A stretch of 64,000 bases of DNA from assembly GCA_003254905.1 (NCBI GenBank), contig QANU01067059.1, positions 6,684 to 70,683 on the forward strand. Direction: 5' to 3'. Positions 11,873-25,500 of the stretch are shown here, one piece after another. The first letter of the stretch is position 1. Every line of letters starts with the position of its first letter. The translations under genes were made by a program, and so were the position numbers. Below the pieces are notes generated by a model. The model was not told where the DNA came from, did no database searches, and saw only the letters and a program-made list of their open reading frames with translations. The stretch is from Nissolia schottii (lineage: Eukaryota > Streptophyta > Magnoliopsida > Fabales > Fabaceae).

Positions 11873-12413
11873 GCACAGCACCGGGCTCCCTCCATGAATC
11901 TACATTCGCATTGCTGCGCGTGATTCTCACTCGACGCATTCAAAGCCATTCTCAAAACTGCAGAATTTCGAACTTTCACACCATTACTCTCTCTCGAATT
12001 TCAATCCATCAAGGTACGAAAGAAGCAACCTCAACCTGTTTATCGTTATGCAAAGTCAATCTCATTCATTGCACTAGGTTAAATAGAAGAATATTTGTTG
12101 TTTTTTCTTTGTTCTGTTTTTGCATTTGAAATTTTTTCTTTAAATTGTGTTCAAATTTTCAGGTGGTTGGTCTTGTGTTTTGGTGCACATGTTGGATTTG
12201 TTTGGTTGGTTTTATGATGTGTATATGCTGTGTGTTCTGTTATGGGTAATGTGGTTGTGAAGCTTTGGCACATTGAATCTAGGGTTTCATTTTGTTTTTC
12301 TTTAATGGTGCAGAGGAATGTGTGATGGATTCTATGGTGTGTCAAAGGGGTAGAGAAGAGTTTTGGAGCCTTGGAGGCTGCTTCTCTGGTTGAATTTGTC
12401 ATTCATTAATGAG
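11820..12413 (+). other. Non-coding 5' exons of the PHIP-like gene
   Basis: Exon 1 likely runs from about 11.8 kb to a good donor at 12013 (AAG then GTACGA). A possible second leader exon is 12314-12413, bounded by an acceptor (GGTGCAG) and a donor (GAG then GTTAAGT). The coding exon starts after TTTACAG at 13500, four bases ahead of the ATG. Exon 1 contains an upstream ORF of nine codons (11894-11923) and the optional exon another of eleven codons (starting about 12318). The transcription start was not determined. Confidence 0.45.
11838..11863 (+). repeat. (GA)n microsatellite in the 5' leader
   Basis: A run of GA dinucleotides in the presumed first, non-coding exon of the PHIP-like gene. 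GA/CT repeats next to transcription starts are common in plant housekeeping genes and can bind GAGA-binding (BBR/BPC) factors. Binding here is an inference. Confidence 0.8.
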
Positions 12414-13218
12414 GTTAAGTTTACTCTGCCCTTTGGATTTTCTGTTTGATGGGATGGTGGATGAATGGAATTTGACTGTTTTCATTAGGGATAAGGAGTT
12501 GCTTTGGTGTTAATCATGATATGAAATTCTGAGTATGCATTGATGGGTTAGACTGTTTATCAATGCATCTCACATCTAATGCCATTGATATTCCATTATC
12601 TTTTATTTTTATTTAGCGGTTATAGAATGTATACATAGGGCTCGCCCTTTTTATCCAATGCTTCTATTTGCTGATCCTTCCCCCTTAGATATCTTTTCAT
12701 GTTCTGTGTTCAGTTTAGATCTTGGTGTTTTAAGAGTGTGAATGGATTTTCTTTTAAGCAAAGTTATGGATTAGGCGGGATGCGATGCAGATGGGTGATT
12801 TTGCTGTGTTTAACTTGAATATTTGAAGCACTATTAGCATTAGGTTAGGTCAGATGTTAATTAAATAGCTGAGATCCTTCTGTTATGTGGCTGCAGTGTT
12901 GCCACTTGCCAGACATAAATAAGATAAGCTAGCTAGAGGAGAGTGGAGTGGAAGATGTCAGAAGACTGAGAGTACTAAATTGGAAATATAATATAAGGTG
13001 CTTGCTGGTTCATGTATCTCGTATGCATACTGCTATTTATGAGACAAAATTAACATTTGCGTAGTTTTAGGAGGTGAGTGGGAGATGGTCGAGATGGGAT
13101 GGAAGGTTATTAATAGTTACTATTTATCATTTTGTTTTCTTGGGGACTACGGAATTGTGGGAAACAAGCAGCTCAAAGATAGTTTTACTTTTGTTTTGTC
13201 TGTATCCTTTCTTGATAA

Positions 13219-13328
13219 GCAGCTCAAAGATTGTTTGTCTGGAAACAACCTCGCTTGTGGGGGTAAGGTTGCGCAGATGTACCCTTCTTAGACCCCACCA
13301 AGTGGGAGCCTCGTGCAGTGGGACCCTC
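13219..13328 (+). mobile_element. 5'-truncated Au-like SINE with 11-bp target duplication
   Basis: The body holds phrases typical of the 3' part of plant Au-type SINEs: GGGGGTAAGGTTGCGCAGA, AGACCCCACCAAGTGGGAGC, then GTGCAGTGGGACCCTC. It is flanked by perfect 11-bp direct repeats TTTCTTGATAA (13208-13218 and 13329-13339). At about 110 bp it is shorter than a full element (about 180 bp) and the pol III A and B boxes are not recognisable, so it looks 5'-truncated. It lies in the leader intron of the PHIP-like gene. Confidence 0.65.
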
Positions 13329-13503
13329 TTTCTTGATAAATAAATTCAAAATCAGAATGTTGGCCATTTCCTTTTCTTGCTCTTCTATCTAATGGTTCCC
13401 TTAAACATTGTCTTCTAATTATTGTTTCACTTTTTTCTGTAAAATTGTAGTTTGAGTTTGGAAGATTACTGCTTTATCTGTTTCTTTGATGCTTTACAGG
13501 AAT

Positions 13504-16500
13504 ATGGCTTTGCAGAAGTACATACCTTCTGGTGATGCACCTACTGTGAAGAAACATTTGGTTATTTCCAGTAAGGTGTCTAGGAAAGCTCAGCTTGAGA
13601 TGGCAAATCGGAGTCGTGACACGGATGTGGATGTTGACCTTAGGGAAGTTTATTTTCTCATTATGCACTTTCTTTCTGCTGGGCCGTGTCATAACACTTA
13701 TCTACAGTTCAGGAATGAACTTCTTGAACATCAACTCTTACCTAGGCGGTATCATGCTTGGTATTCAAGGAGTGGGGCACGTAGTGGTAATGAAGATGAT
13801 GATGGTCTATCATTTCCTTTAAGTTACAATAAGTTGGTTGAGAGGTATTCATGATGCCTTTTTTTTTTGGCCTTTGCCTCATTTCTGTTGATGAATTTGT
13901 GTTCATTCTGTTAAACTCTGTAAAGTTCACCAGCACTGGTCTGTCTTCTTATTCATGTTTACCATCTTATTGTTAGTTGTATTAACATTTTATGGAAGTC
14001 TGATTTCTACCTATTTTCTGTTCTTTTAAGCTGTGTAGTAAAAAATGAGGGTTTAACAATTTTATGTAACCCTTCTCCTTTATGATCTTTGCATTGATGT
14101 TGTATTTAATTACTATGCAGGTATCCTCACATTGAAAAGGATCACTTGGTAAAGCTTTTGAAGCAATTGCTATTAAATACAGCCTCCCCATCTATGGGCA
14201 TGAGCATTGGAAATGCCCCAAATGCAGCTGATGTACCTACTCTTCTGGGAAGGGGTTCATTTTCACTTCTGAGCTGTATGTATCATTTATTTGTGCTTTG
14301 GTTTTTATTGACTTTTAACTCTTTGGAATGCTGTGAACACACCCAAACTAATTTTTGAATTTACTGATTATCTATTAGGGAACAACTAAAGCTTGTCCTT
14401 GTCAACTATGCCTTCAATTGAATTAGCTATGCATTTTTTTTTATTCATTATATTTTTTCTCCACTACAGATGACAGTGATAAAATGAATGAAGAAGTCAA
14501 ACGGCCGCCACCTTACATGCGCTGGCCTCATATGAAAGCCAATCAGGTTCATGGGCTTAATTTGAGGGAAATTGGGGGTGGTTTTCCAAGACACCATCGT
14601 GCACCATCTATACGTGCTGCATGCTATGCCATCGCAAAACCTTCTACCATGGTACAGAAGATGCAAAATATAAAGAGGATAAGAGGACACCGTAATGCTG
14701 TCTATTGTGGTAGGTTATTTTGTATAGTGCTAAATACATTAGCATATGTATATATAGAGAGACAGAGAGAGTTAGAACTTCTTCATAATGGTAACTTAGT
14801 AGTACTAGTAAGACAGTTTTTGAAATAAGAATTAGCGCTGTTTCTTTACCTTCAAGGAGTATAGTAGAGACATGATGGGGCAGGGATATATTACACATTT
14901 TTAATAGTGGTAACAATTTTATTTAAAAGATGCTTGAGGCACAGTGAGTCTGTAATGGCATCAAATAGTAATCTAAGAAATAATACCCGATTAAGAGAAT
15001 TGTTATTGATGTAGAAAGAAAATAAGGATTAGTGGTAATGGTGGTAGCTCTTCAAGAGGCCTCCTTTTCTCCTAATTGAGATTTAGTTTAATCTTCTGGA
15101 TGACCTCCCTCGGTGCATCCTTCCCAACCCTAAATCCACCAGTCTTGCCTCATTAATTATGTGGAATTATTAATCTGTCCTCCTCCTAGTGTACACCCTA
15201 TCATAAGAGGATTTCTTCTTAATCTTAGGTGTACTACTATGGACCTCTTCACTTATTCCTACTGGTGGGCTATTCTCATTAATAATAACATTGGGCTCAA
15301 GCCCTATAACCGTGATAGAGTTTCTTATCAACTTACTCTGAGAAATGGGACCCTGATTTTGATTGAGCTCTCCATTTTATCTGGATTTATCTTAGCCTAG
15401 TTTGTCCACCCCTCCAAAGTAGATAAGAAACTTCAAGAGGGGGAAGAGGAAAACCAAAGAGTATTCATGAAGGTATTAAAAAGAAATTAAATTCTTTGCC
15501 GTATTGTATGGGTCCTATAGGTGAGAGAGTGACACGATCAGGTCTGACATTGATATGATTGTAGTACAACAGAAAACCTTACTTGCACCGATAACTCCTA
15601 ATGAAAGAGTCTGCAAAATTTCAAAGGAGTTAAGTAGACACTGATGCAGGAAAAAATACGGTGTGATTGATAAAAGGATGACTTGATAAAAAGGTGTAGT
15701 ATTGTGAAATTCAGTTGCAGAGGACTCAATTGTATTGCTGGTTATCCTTCCAACCACTCCTTCAGTTACACATTTTATTAGCTCTATTCTCTTCATTTCC
15801 TTTTTAATTTTTCCCCCTAGAAAACCATTTTTTTGGGGATAAAAGAATTGTATTGATAAGAGAAGATAGATACAAAAGTATTTTTTCTAGAAAACCTTTG
15901 TGTAAAAGTTCAAAACCCAGATGTTGTCCTAAGGCAGTTAATTTGTGGTTTTCCTCTGCTTAACAATAAATGTGGATCATATTTTATCATCAGACCTGGT
16001 TAGCTAAAATAAACTTGGTTTTCTTCTACCAATTTGGTTTTGTTGAATTGACTTTATGTAGTCATGATTGTCCACTGCCAATCCTTTTTTAAACAGCCAA
16101 AGATACATCCTACTTTGTCTTTTTATTTACTAAGTCGTTAGTTTTTTTTTATTATTATTTAATTAATACACCTTTTATTAAAGAGGAAAGGGGAAAAGTA
16201 CAACTAGGGGGAGGATAAAACATTCTCAAAAATGCTGAAGACAAGAAACCACTAGGAACATGGAAAATTTTAGAATCCAGTAAAAGTGTCTAATCTCTGG
16301 ATATATCAGATATGACAGCCACTCCCTTGAAACTGCCAGAGTAGAACAGCAACAAGAAGTCATAAGCATAATCTTATCATATGGCAGTTTAGGGGCTAAG
16401 GAACACCTTTAGAGGTGCAAGCCGTCTGCTCCAAGAAAATACAACAGAACACTGAATAAAAAGCACAGTACTACAAAATTTTGGCCTCCTTGTTTTTATC

Positions 16501-19500
16501 AAACCCTTAAAACAAACCATAAAGTGCTCTGAACTCATTTGCGTACCTTTCCTAGATCTCATGCAACCCTAGGTCATACCATGGGTGTTTTTTCCTTGCT
16601 GATTTCTTGAATTCTTGTGTTTCTGGGGGCTGGCTGCTTCTTGGACATGAAACTAATTTTACTTTGATATGTATGCTGCAGCTATATTTGATCGGTCAGG
16701 GAGATATGTTATTACTGGTTCAGATGATCGACTTGTAAAAATTTGGTCAATGGAAACTGCATATTGTTTGGCTAGTTGCCGTGGACATGACGTGAGTCTG
16801 TTTTGTACTGTATATATCTCTTCTCCTGTTTTTCTGGATTTGCACTGGTATTTGTTGGCCTTTAGATTGAATTATATGCTATGTTTGATAGGGTGACATC
16901 ACTGACCTGGCTGTGAGTTCAAACAATGCTTTAGTTGCATCATCATCCAATGACTGTATTATTCGAGTTGTAAGCTTCATGTGACTAATTCAATTACACC
17001 TTTTTATTGTTTTCTTCTCTCTATTCTCCCTGGGCTTTCTATGGGTACTTTATGTTTGACTATTTTATTTTCATAGTGGCGCTTGGCTGATGGCTTACCA
17101 ATATCAGTTTTGCGGGGACACACTGGTGCTGTTACAGCCATAGCATTTAGTCCCAGACTTGGTGCTGCATACCACCTTTTATCGTAAGTCTTCCTTTTAA
17201 AACAGAAAGACAAGAAATCTATAATTTAGTTTTATGCCTGCAATGTGGATGTTTGTCATGTAATCAACTACAATATTTTCATTCTCTTTTACAAAAATGC
17301 TCAGTAAATTTGACGGAAGCAATCCAATCATGAGGTATGCGAGTTGACACATGGTAATTGAACCTTCTTGGACCATGAGACGCGCCAACTTTCAAAATAC
17401 ATTTTACCAAGCTATTATTGCTGGTAGAGTGTTGTCATGTTTGTTACTTTGTCTATGTCTATTCTGGTGTTCTTGACGATTAATCCCTTTTTTTCCCCCT
17501 TTACTTAGCCCTGTATTATAACAGCTTATGTAATGTTAGGGTGACACTTTCAGTATAAATTCACCAGTAACTTCTATCAGTTTATGAGAGACCATATGTG
17601 TGAGTTGGATTGATGCATCAATTTATCAAAATGTTGTGCAATTATGACACTTAAGAAGATTTTCTTTCAGCTTCAGCTTATGGGTTTTTGTATGCATTTA
17701 ACCTTTTGGCTTGACTTCCATGTATGATCCTTACCCTCATGCGTTACAGGCTTTCTGTTGATATTGTGATGTTTGTATACTTTGCAGATCCTCTGATGAT
17801 GGAACTTGTAGGATATGGGATGCTAGGAACACCCAGTCAAGTCCAAGAATATATGTTCCGAAGCCTTCTGATTCTGTAACTGGTTAGTTGATTCTTTTGT
17901 GAGTTTTGATTGAGTGATTTCTTCTTGGTGAAAAGAACTTACTTGGAATACCTTATTGGCTTTAGGGAGGAACAGTGAGCCATCTTCAAGTACTTTGCCA
18001 CAGAGCCATCAGATTTTTTGCTGTGCCTTTAATGCTAATGGAACTGTCTTTGTCACTGGTAGCTCTGACAATCTTGCCAGGGTATATGTCTATATATGTG
18101 TGTGTATGTATAGTTACTTGTAATTGGAAGACATGCGTCAATATTTTTCAGTCTTTATTATTGAAGTTAAATATATGTTCTTTTTATTTTGTTGAAATAA
18201 TCATCTGTTTTTATTTCCTAGTTCCTTTCCCTTGCATTGGTTCTTATGGTGTGCGTTTGTGAATTGTGATGCCCTGAAAAGAGAGTAACCTTGCAAGTAG
18301 ATGAATTCCTCTTCCCTAATTAGAAGTATATCTTTTTATCCTTGTTCAGACCATTGTATAGGAAACAATTTCCATGTCCAGTGACCATCTGTGGATTTGT
18401 ACTAGTTGACCCCTGGTCTCAGTACATTACTTGCCACCTCCTGTTAGTTGGTGACAAGTGATGACCTTCTAGGCTTTTACCAGTTTCTGACCAACATGGA
18501 GACTTGATGGTCCCTAAAGCTTACTCTGGAAATAGCTTGCTAGGTGTTCGATCCATTTCAATTTATAAAGCTTACCCAGCTTTAATACGACGCATTGTTA
18601 GCATCTAATTGAGTGTTTGCTTGGCATATTCAATAGCTTTCAGAAAAGCATATAATCAAGATATTTAAGAGAGAGACTATGCCTTCTCTTATAATGAAAA
18701 CAATCATGTACTAAATTTGTCCAATTGGATTTTCAGCTTCACAGTTTCTTAAGCTAACTTATAAGGTTTGGCAGGTCTGGATTGCTTGTAAACCAAGTAT
18801 GGATGACACTGACCAACCAAATCACGAGATAGATGTGCTATCTGGGCATGAAAATGATGTAAACTATGTGCAGTTTAGGTTAGTATGTTCCAGTATCTAT
18901 GGTGTAATGTTGATAGATGAATTTTTTGCTTGCTGTTGCCCTTTGCTTCATGTTTTACTTTTACAGTGGATGTGCAGTAGCACCACGGTTTTCCCCAGCA
19001 GAAACTTGGAAGGAGGAAAATCTTCCCAAATTTAAGAATTCCTGGTGCGTTATCTTTGAGAACTAGAATTAGGGTTTTGCATGTTCTGACTCCTGGCCTG
19101 GCCCTCTCCTCTGCTCAGCTTCTCACAGCAAAACACGTCATATGCCCAATTCTCAGTGTTTCTGCTATCTAATACATCTAGTTGGCTATATTTTATTCCA
19201 GGTTGAATCATGATAATATTGTTACCTGCTCCCGTGATGGGAGTGCTATTATATGGATTCCGAAATCACGCAGGTCACACGTAAGGCTTCATCAAATATA
19301 ACTTCATTATTAGATGCTATGATTTTTTGGGAAAGCAAGAGTTGTTTGTCTACTTCATTGTTCGAATTGCAAAAGATTAGTTGGGTTATTTGACAACCAG
19401 TGGTGATTTATATTTTAACTTATTAAATTTATTTCATACAGGGAAAAGGTGGTCGTTGGACACGGGCATATCATTTGAGAGTTCCACCTCCGCCTATGCC

Positions 19501-22500
19501 TTCTCAACCTCAGAGAGGTGGTCCTCGTCAGAGAATTCTACCCACTCCACGTGGCGTAAATATGATTATTTGGAGCCTAGATAACCGGTTCGTCCTTGCA
19601 GCAATTATGGGTGAGTTGGTTTTATTGCTCTCTGCTGTCTTGCTCCCCTCTTTCCCTTCTTGTTTTCTCTCTCTTTTTCCCTTCTTGACTTCTTTGGGTG
19701 ATGTGACTTTGTTATTAAGTGTTTAACTAAAATAGAATAATAATCTTAATTAAATTAGTACAGTAAGTTATACGATAATACAACTGACACAGCATTTTCT
19801 GTTCACTGCATGATTTAGAAGATTTGCATTTTCCTTTTGTCTTGTCTCGTTAGCAGATTTGATGATTGTGTCTTCCGCTTGACCTGTTCTAGTTAGTGGA
19901 TTCAAACACATTTCTTAGTATTTGACTTGGCCTCCAGATTTGAATCTCAATCACTTAAGAAGAAAAAAGAATTGCCAAATTTTTTTCCATTTTCTTGGAT
20001 AAGAACGTCACTATACTTTTCACTTGGATTTATGATAATTGTCTAAACTTACTGAAATGGTTGGGTTGGACTGCTAAAAGTAGATTTTCTTGAATCTTGT
20101 GTGGTATATTTGTGGAGAAACTCTTCTCTCGAGTATTTGCTTAAAACGAGCAATGATTTTGAATCAGTTTATGTTTTATTTATCTATTTAATAAGCAATA
20201 ATTTGTATCGGTTTTTAATCTGCTTAGTTTACCAAACATGTGTAGAGCGAGTTTATAGAATAATATGCGAGGGGTTTTGTCATCTCAAACAATAAATGTA
20301 GTGTCTTGGTATCATAGAGAACAGTCAACGCTAGTATTTTAGTCTTAATTTTCATATAAGTAGTATATATTTATGTTTGTTTTGCCATGATATTATGCAT
20401 GCAATAAGATGACTATATATGAACATTTTATGATTACTTAGTTGTACGTGCAATGCATTCCTGTGCACGTATGTTGATCATGCAGTATCCATTTTATTCT
20501 TGTTTCATGTTTTTGGTGGTAATCAACTATTATTTATCTGACTGCAATTTTTTTGCAGATTGCAGAATATGTGTTTGGAATGCTTCTGATGGAAGCTTAG
20601 TACACTCATTGACTGGACATACTGAATCTGTAAGTGCTTTAATTTTTTGGTTTTGGTTTAAATCCTTACATGGATACCATTTTTTAATGTTGTTTGCAAA
20701 TGGCAAATATAATGCACGAGTTGTGATTCTATGGCTTTTTATGACAATTTTACCTCACAATCATGACATCTGATGCTTATTGCTGTTTTTCTCAGTTTTT
20801 GTTTCAAAACATAGTTAGGGCTTACAATTTGATTTTGTTATGTTTCAAAGAATCAGTCTTAGTTTCACAATTCACTACAGTGAAGTCATTTTTGCTTTGT
20901 GGTTAAACTTGTTGCCTTTTAGGGTTGTATCTTATACTGAAGGTTTGGTTGGATCTTGATTTTTCTTTTCTCTCCTCTCTTTGTTCTCTGTTTTGTTTGT
21001 ATTTGTCTTCTTATTGCAGGATTTTTCGTTTTCCTTCTTTGAACTTCAATTCTTTATTTTAAGGGATTTTATTGTTTTTTTTTACAAGAAACAAAAAAGT
21101 GGGTGGGTGTTACGCAATAGAATTGAAACAAAAAATGCAACTCAATTTATTAATGACTGAAATATTTCCCTTTCAATTTGTTAATTTTATTCTTATGTTG
21201 GTCCTGAATTGTTGTACACATCTTGATAGTAGTTTGGTTTTCTGATTCCCATCTTCAATATCTTTAAATAATCTCCTGTTGTTTGTTTAGATAGGAGTGA
21301 GCTTCTTTCTGTTCATGATCCCTTTGACAGGCTTTTGAAGCATGATTCTGCACTAAACCTATATGGTTTACTATTTAAAAAGTTATGCAAACTGCGAAGA
21401 AGGATTCGACTGTCTACAAAACCTATCAGTTGGGCTTATCTTGCATAAGTGGAGAACTACCTCTGCTGAAAATATAAGCAATTCAAGTTCTCAACAATCC
21501 CTAATGCAAATGCTCTATGTGCTTGAAATATTATTATTGATACTAACCCTAAACTCCACTTTAAGCTAAAATTACAATTATAAGAGCATGGGTAACGAGG
21601 ATCAAACTTTTGATTGTTTGGCTGATTTGTCTTTAGTATTATGTAGAGAAATGTTGATGCTGAAATATGCGACAGTTTTAATAGTTCTGAAAGTCATTCT
21701 GCCTTGAAAGAGCAATTTGATTGAAGTGATATTGTGTGGCCATTAAGTTAACTTGGCTGCCTTTCATTGGCTGCTGCATACTTATTCACTTTTCAGTTGA
21801 CTACTTTTTTCTCTGATGATATGCTGCTAAGTTTATTCTTTAGTTCAAAGTCAAGTGCTGAAGGAAAAAATCATAAATTTGAATGCTTATTCTCTCTTGA
21901 ATCCATCTCGTTTGATGTGCTTTGTTTCTTTGCTCCATTTAGACATATGTTCTGGATGTACATCCGTTTAATCCTCGGATAGCTATGAGTGCTGGATATG
22001 ATGGCAAAACAATTGTGTGGGATGTGAGTCACTAGTTACCTTTTATTTTGCAGATTTATAGGCATTCCTATATCTTTTAACTGACTTTCATATTTCATGA
22101 TGTTAGATATGGGAAGGCATGCCTATCCGGATATATGAGATATCACATTTCAAGTTGGTGGATGGGAAGTTTTCTCCGTAAGTACAAAGTGTTCTAACTC
22201 TGAACTTTATTTTGTGCTTAATTTTTTCGACATTGCTCGTTTCTATGTTTTTCAGAAGTTATTCTCATAGTTTCATAAAATTTGCAGTGTCATAACTGTT
22301 CCCTTGTAATGTTCTCTTGCATCTTTTAACTGTTTGCGATATACATGTCTCATGTGAATGTTTCTAAGCTATTTCAAATCTCATAGTATTAAATTACTTT
22401 GATAAATCAGTTTAGTGTTTTGCAGAGGATCTCACTTTTATGTGGTCTTGTTATGATCCACCCTACCTATGACTATTTATTACTCCTCAAAATTTGTGAA

Positions 22501-25500
22501 GTCTGCAGTAAAGTAATTTATAAGTGTTGTCGGAATAGGAAAGTTGATACTTGTGTACCCAAAGTAGCGGCTATGGCTCATCATGTAGACAGTAGTATGT
22601 ACTAGACTGTATACTGTTCATAAGCTTTTCAGTTCGTGTTCCTTACATTTTTCTCTGCATTTTCACTGTCGTCCTCCATTCCTTATTATGGTATCAAAGC
22701 CACATTATCGTCCACCTTTATCTCAACTAAGTTCTAGTCAAAAAGACCCAACCTTAATTTTCTGAAAGTAAAATTTTTTGGTGACCTCAGAAGAGGCCAA
22801 CCTGCATTTTTCTGTCACTTACTTTTAGGACGCATCATACCTTCTAGTGGGTCAGAATTCTGATCAGAGTTTGTCGCGTCAAGCCATCAACTATGTTGTT
22901 TAATGGCAACTAACAGGATAAACAATGGAGACTGATAACATATCAAGATCATTTATGGCTCTGATTTGGTGCTCTTGATGAGTTTTTATTATAAAATAGG
23001 TGCATAAAGGTAAGATGGATCTGTGTGCGCAACCTTTTTTTCCCAGATTTGTGTGCTGCCTTTTACCCAGAATATAAATATGCATTTGTTTTATGCATCA
23101 AATCAGATTCTTAGGAGAAAGGCCATCTTAATCTGTGTGCACGTAGTGGCCCTTTACCCAGAATTTAAGTATTTTTTTATAGCTCCTTCAAAATTATATA
23201 AATGGAGGCAGAGAAGGACTCATTCTGATTTTTGTTGTATAATAGAATTCTAAGGCTCATTGCATCACTTTTATGCATTATAGAAGCTTAAATGAAAATC
23301 CAATTTCTGGGTATACATCCAGAGATAAACATGTGATGAATTGTGTATATAGTTGTGAAGTTGCATCTAAAAATGCAAGAAGGAAATCATGCGATACTTG
23401 TATAAACTTGAGGTACACATTGGATTTCATTTTGCCTTTGCCTCTTGAATCTGTGGGTTGTGTAGGTTGAATCCAGTATAGACTCTGGAGTCACTTTGTG
23501 GTCTTGGATTGAATGTTATTTCTAGTAAAACTAAATATCCTTGACTGGTGAAGACAACATGATTTGTTGGAAAGTACTTTTTAAGATCTTATGGTTCTTA
23601 TTAGCAACAAGGTACAATGGATCATTAAAAAAAAAAAAAATACAATGGATTATCCATGTAACCAACCCCACCTAGTGGGTAAAGACTTGGTAGTGGCGGT
23701 GGTTATGGTTTTGATTATGTAATATAATGGATACAAAAACCTCATGGGATATTCCTATGTGGATTGTTTATTGCCTTGTTTCATAAATTCATTTGTATAC
23801 ACTTGAGTCAGTTTGTTGGTGTTTTGGTGGATTGTATTTATGTCATAGGGATGGGACATCAATTATACTTTCAGATGATGTTGGTCAACTATATATATTA
23901 AGCACTGGTCAAGGTGAGTCCCAGAACGATGCAAAATATGATCAGGTACATGCATCTCTAACCTGTTAAGATTTTCTGTTTTCTTCACTGATGCTGTTTG
24001 GGACTAATGTTCTTTGCCAATATTTGACAGTTCTTTCTTGGTGATTATCGACCTCTCATTCAAGACACCCATGGTAATGTACTTGACCAGGTTAGTTGAT
24101 TGCTTACCTTTCTTTTCGAATATGATGGCCTTTAAAGGCCTTTAAACATCTTTTTAACTTCCTGTGTAGCTGTGCTGCCTACTGGTATATCCTTTTGTAT
24201 TTTTGAAAAAAAAAAAAAAAAAGAAGGGGGAGGGGGGAGGCACAAAACATTTTTCTGTACTGATGTTCCTATATTTTTCTGTTTAACCCAACTGAAAGAT
24301 CATGTGCCAAAATACTCCTTTCTATGTGCTTTGTGAAAATTTGGTTTCGGCCAAACCAACTTCTCAACATTTTTAATTGTTTCAAAAGCATCAAGATGTC
24401 AGTTTGGCCCAAACCAACATTTCGATGCATTTAGGAAAAAAATTTTTTGACCCAAACAAAAATGTAATGTAAGGTTAAAAAAATAGTATTTTGGTCCCTA
24501 ATCTTTCACTTGATGATTTTTTTTTTTTTAAAATAAATTCTACGAGTATTAGCATGACAGCCTAATGTTGAAGTGAATTCAGGGATTGAATTTTCACTGT
24601 AACACATCAAATGATTCATTTTATGATGGACCATCCACCACTGATGTGATAAATTTTGTAGAGATAAACTTACAAAGAAATTGTGTTGTGCAAACCCTAA
24701 AGAGTTGGTTGAAATGGTTTTCTTTGGAGTTGTGGCTTTGTTTTCAATTCATGTTCTATATAGTCATCTAATTTCCGCATTTCCTAATTTTTATGTAATA
24801 TTAAACTTTGAACCAGGAAACTCAAATTGTTCCCTATCGACGGAATCTGCAAGATATGCTTTGTGATTCAGGTTAATTCCCCTTCTTGGATCTGTCCTTT
24901 ATTTGTATCTGTTTATTTGCTGTATTTCTTGTGTTTCTTTTGCCTTCCTTTATTCTTATATATTGTTGGTTATATGCTGTTGAATCTCCAGCAATGATAC
25001 CATACCCAGAACCGTATCAGAGTGAATTTCAGCGAAGACGATTAGGAGCTTTAGGCCTTGAATGGCGCCCATCATCACTAAGGCTTGCTGTTGGTCCTGA
25101 CTTCAGTCTGGACCCAGATTATCATATGCTTCCATTGGCAGACTTGGATGTGCTTATAGAACCTCTGCCAGAGTTCATAGATGCTATGGATTGGGAGCCA
25201 GAAGTCGAAGTATTCAGTGATGATACAGATTCAGAATATAATGCCACTGAAGATTGCTCTTCTCGGGGTGAGCAAGGATGTTCAAGCTCTAATGTCTCTG
25301 GCGATACAGGGTGCAGCACAGATAACAGTGAAAGGGAGGACGCTCACATGGACAGCATTCGCAGATCAAAAAGGAAAAAACAGAAGACTGAAGTAAGTAT
25401 ACAGAGAGAACGTAGATTGAATGCTCCTCACTGTCTTGTAACAAATTTAATTTATTTCTGTTTTCTTTTCTACAGACTGAGATAATGACTTCTTCCGGGA

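Noticed and set aside
24203-24242. Possible G-quadruplex (poly(A) then G-runs)
   Set aside because: Only three G-runs with very short loops are present; too weak to claim.
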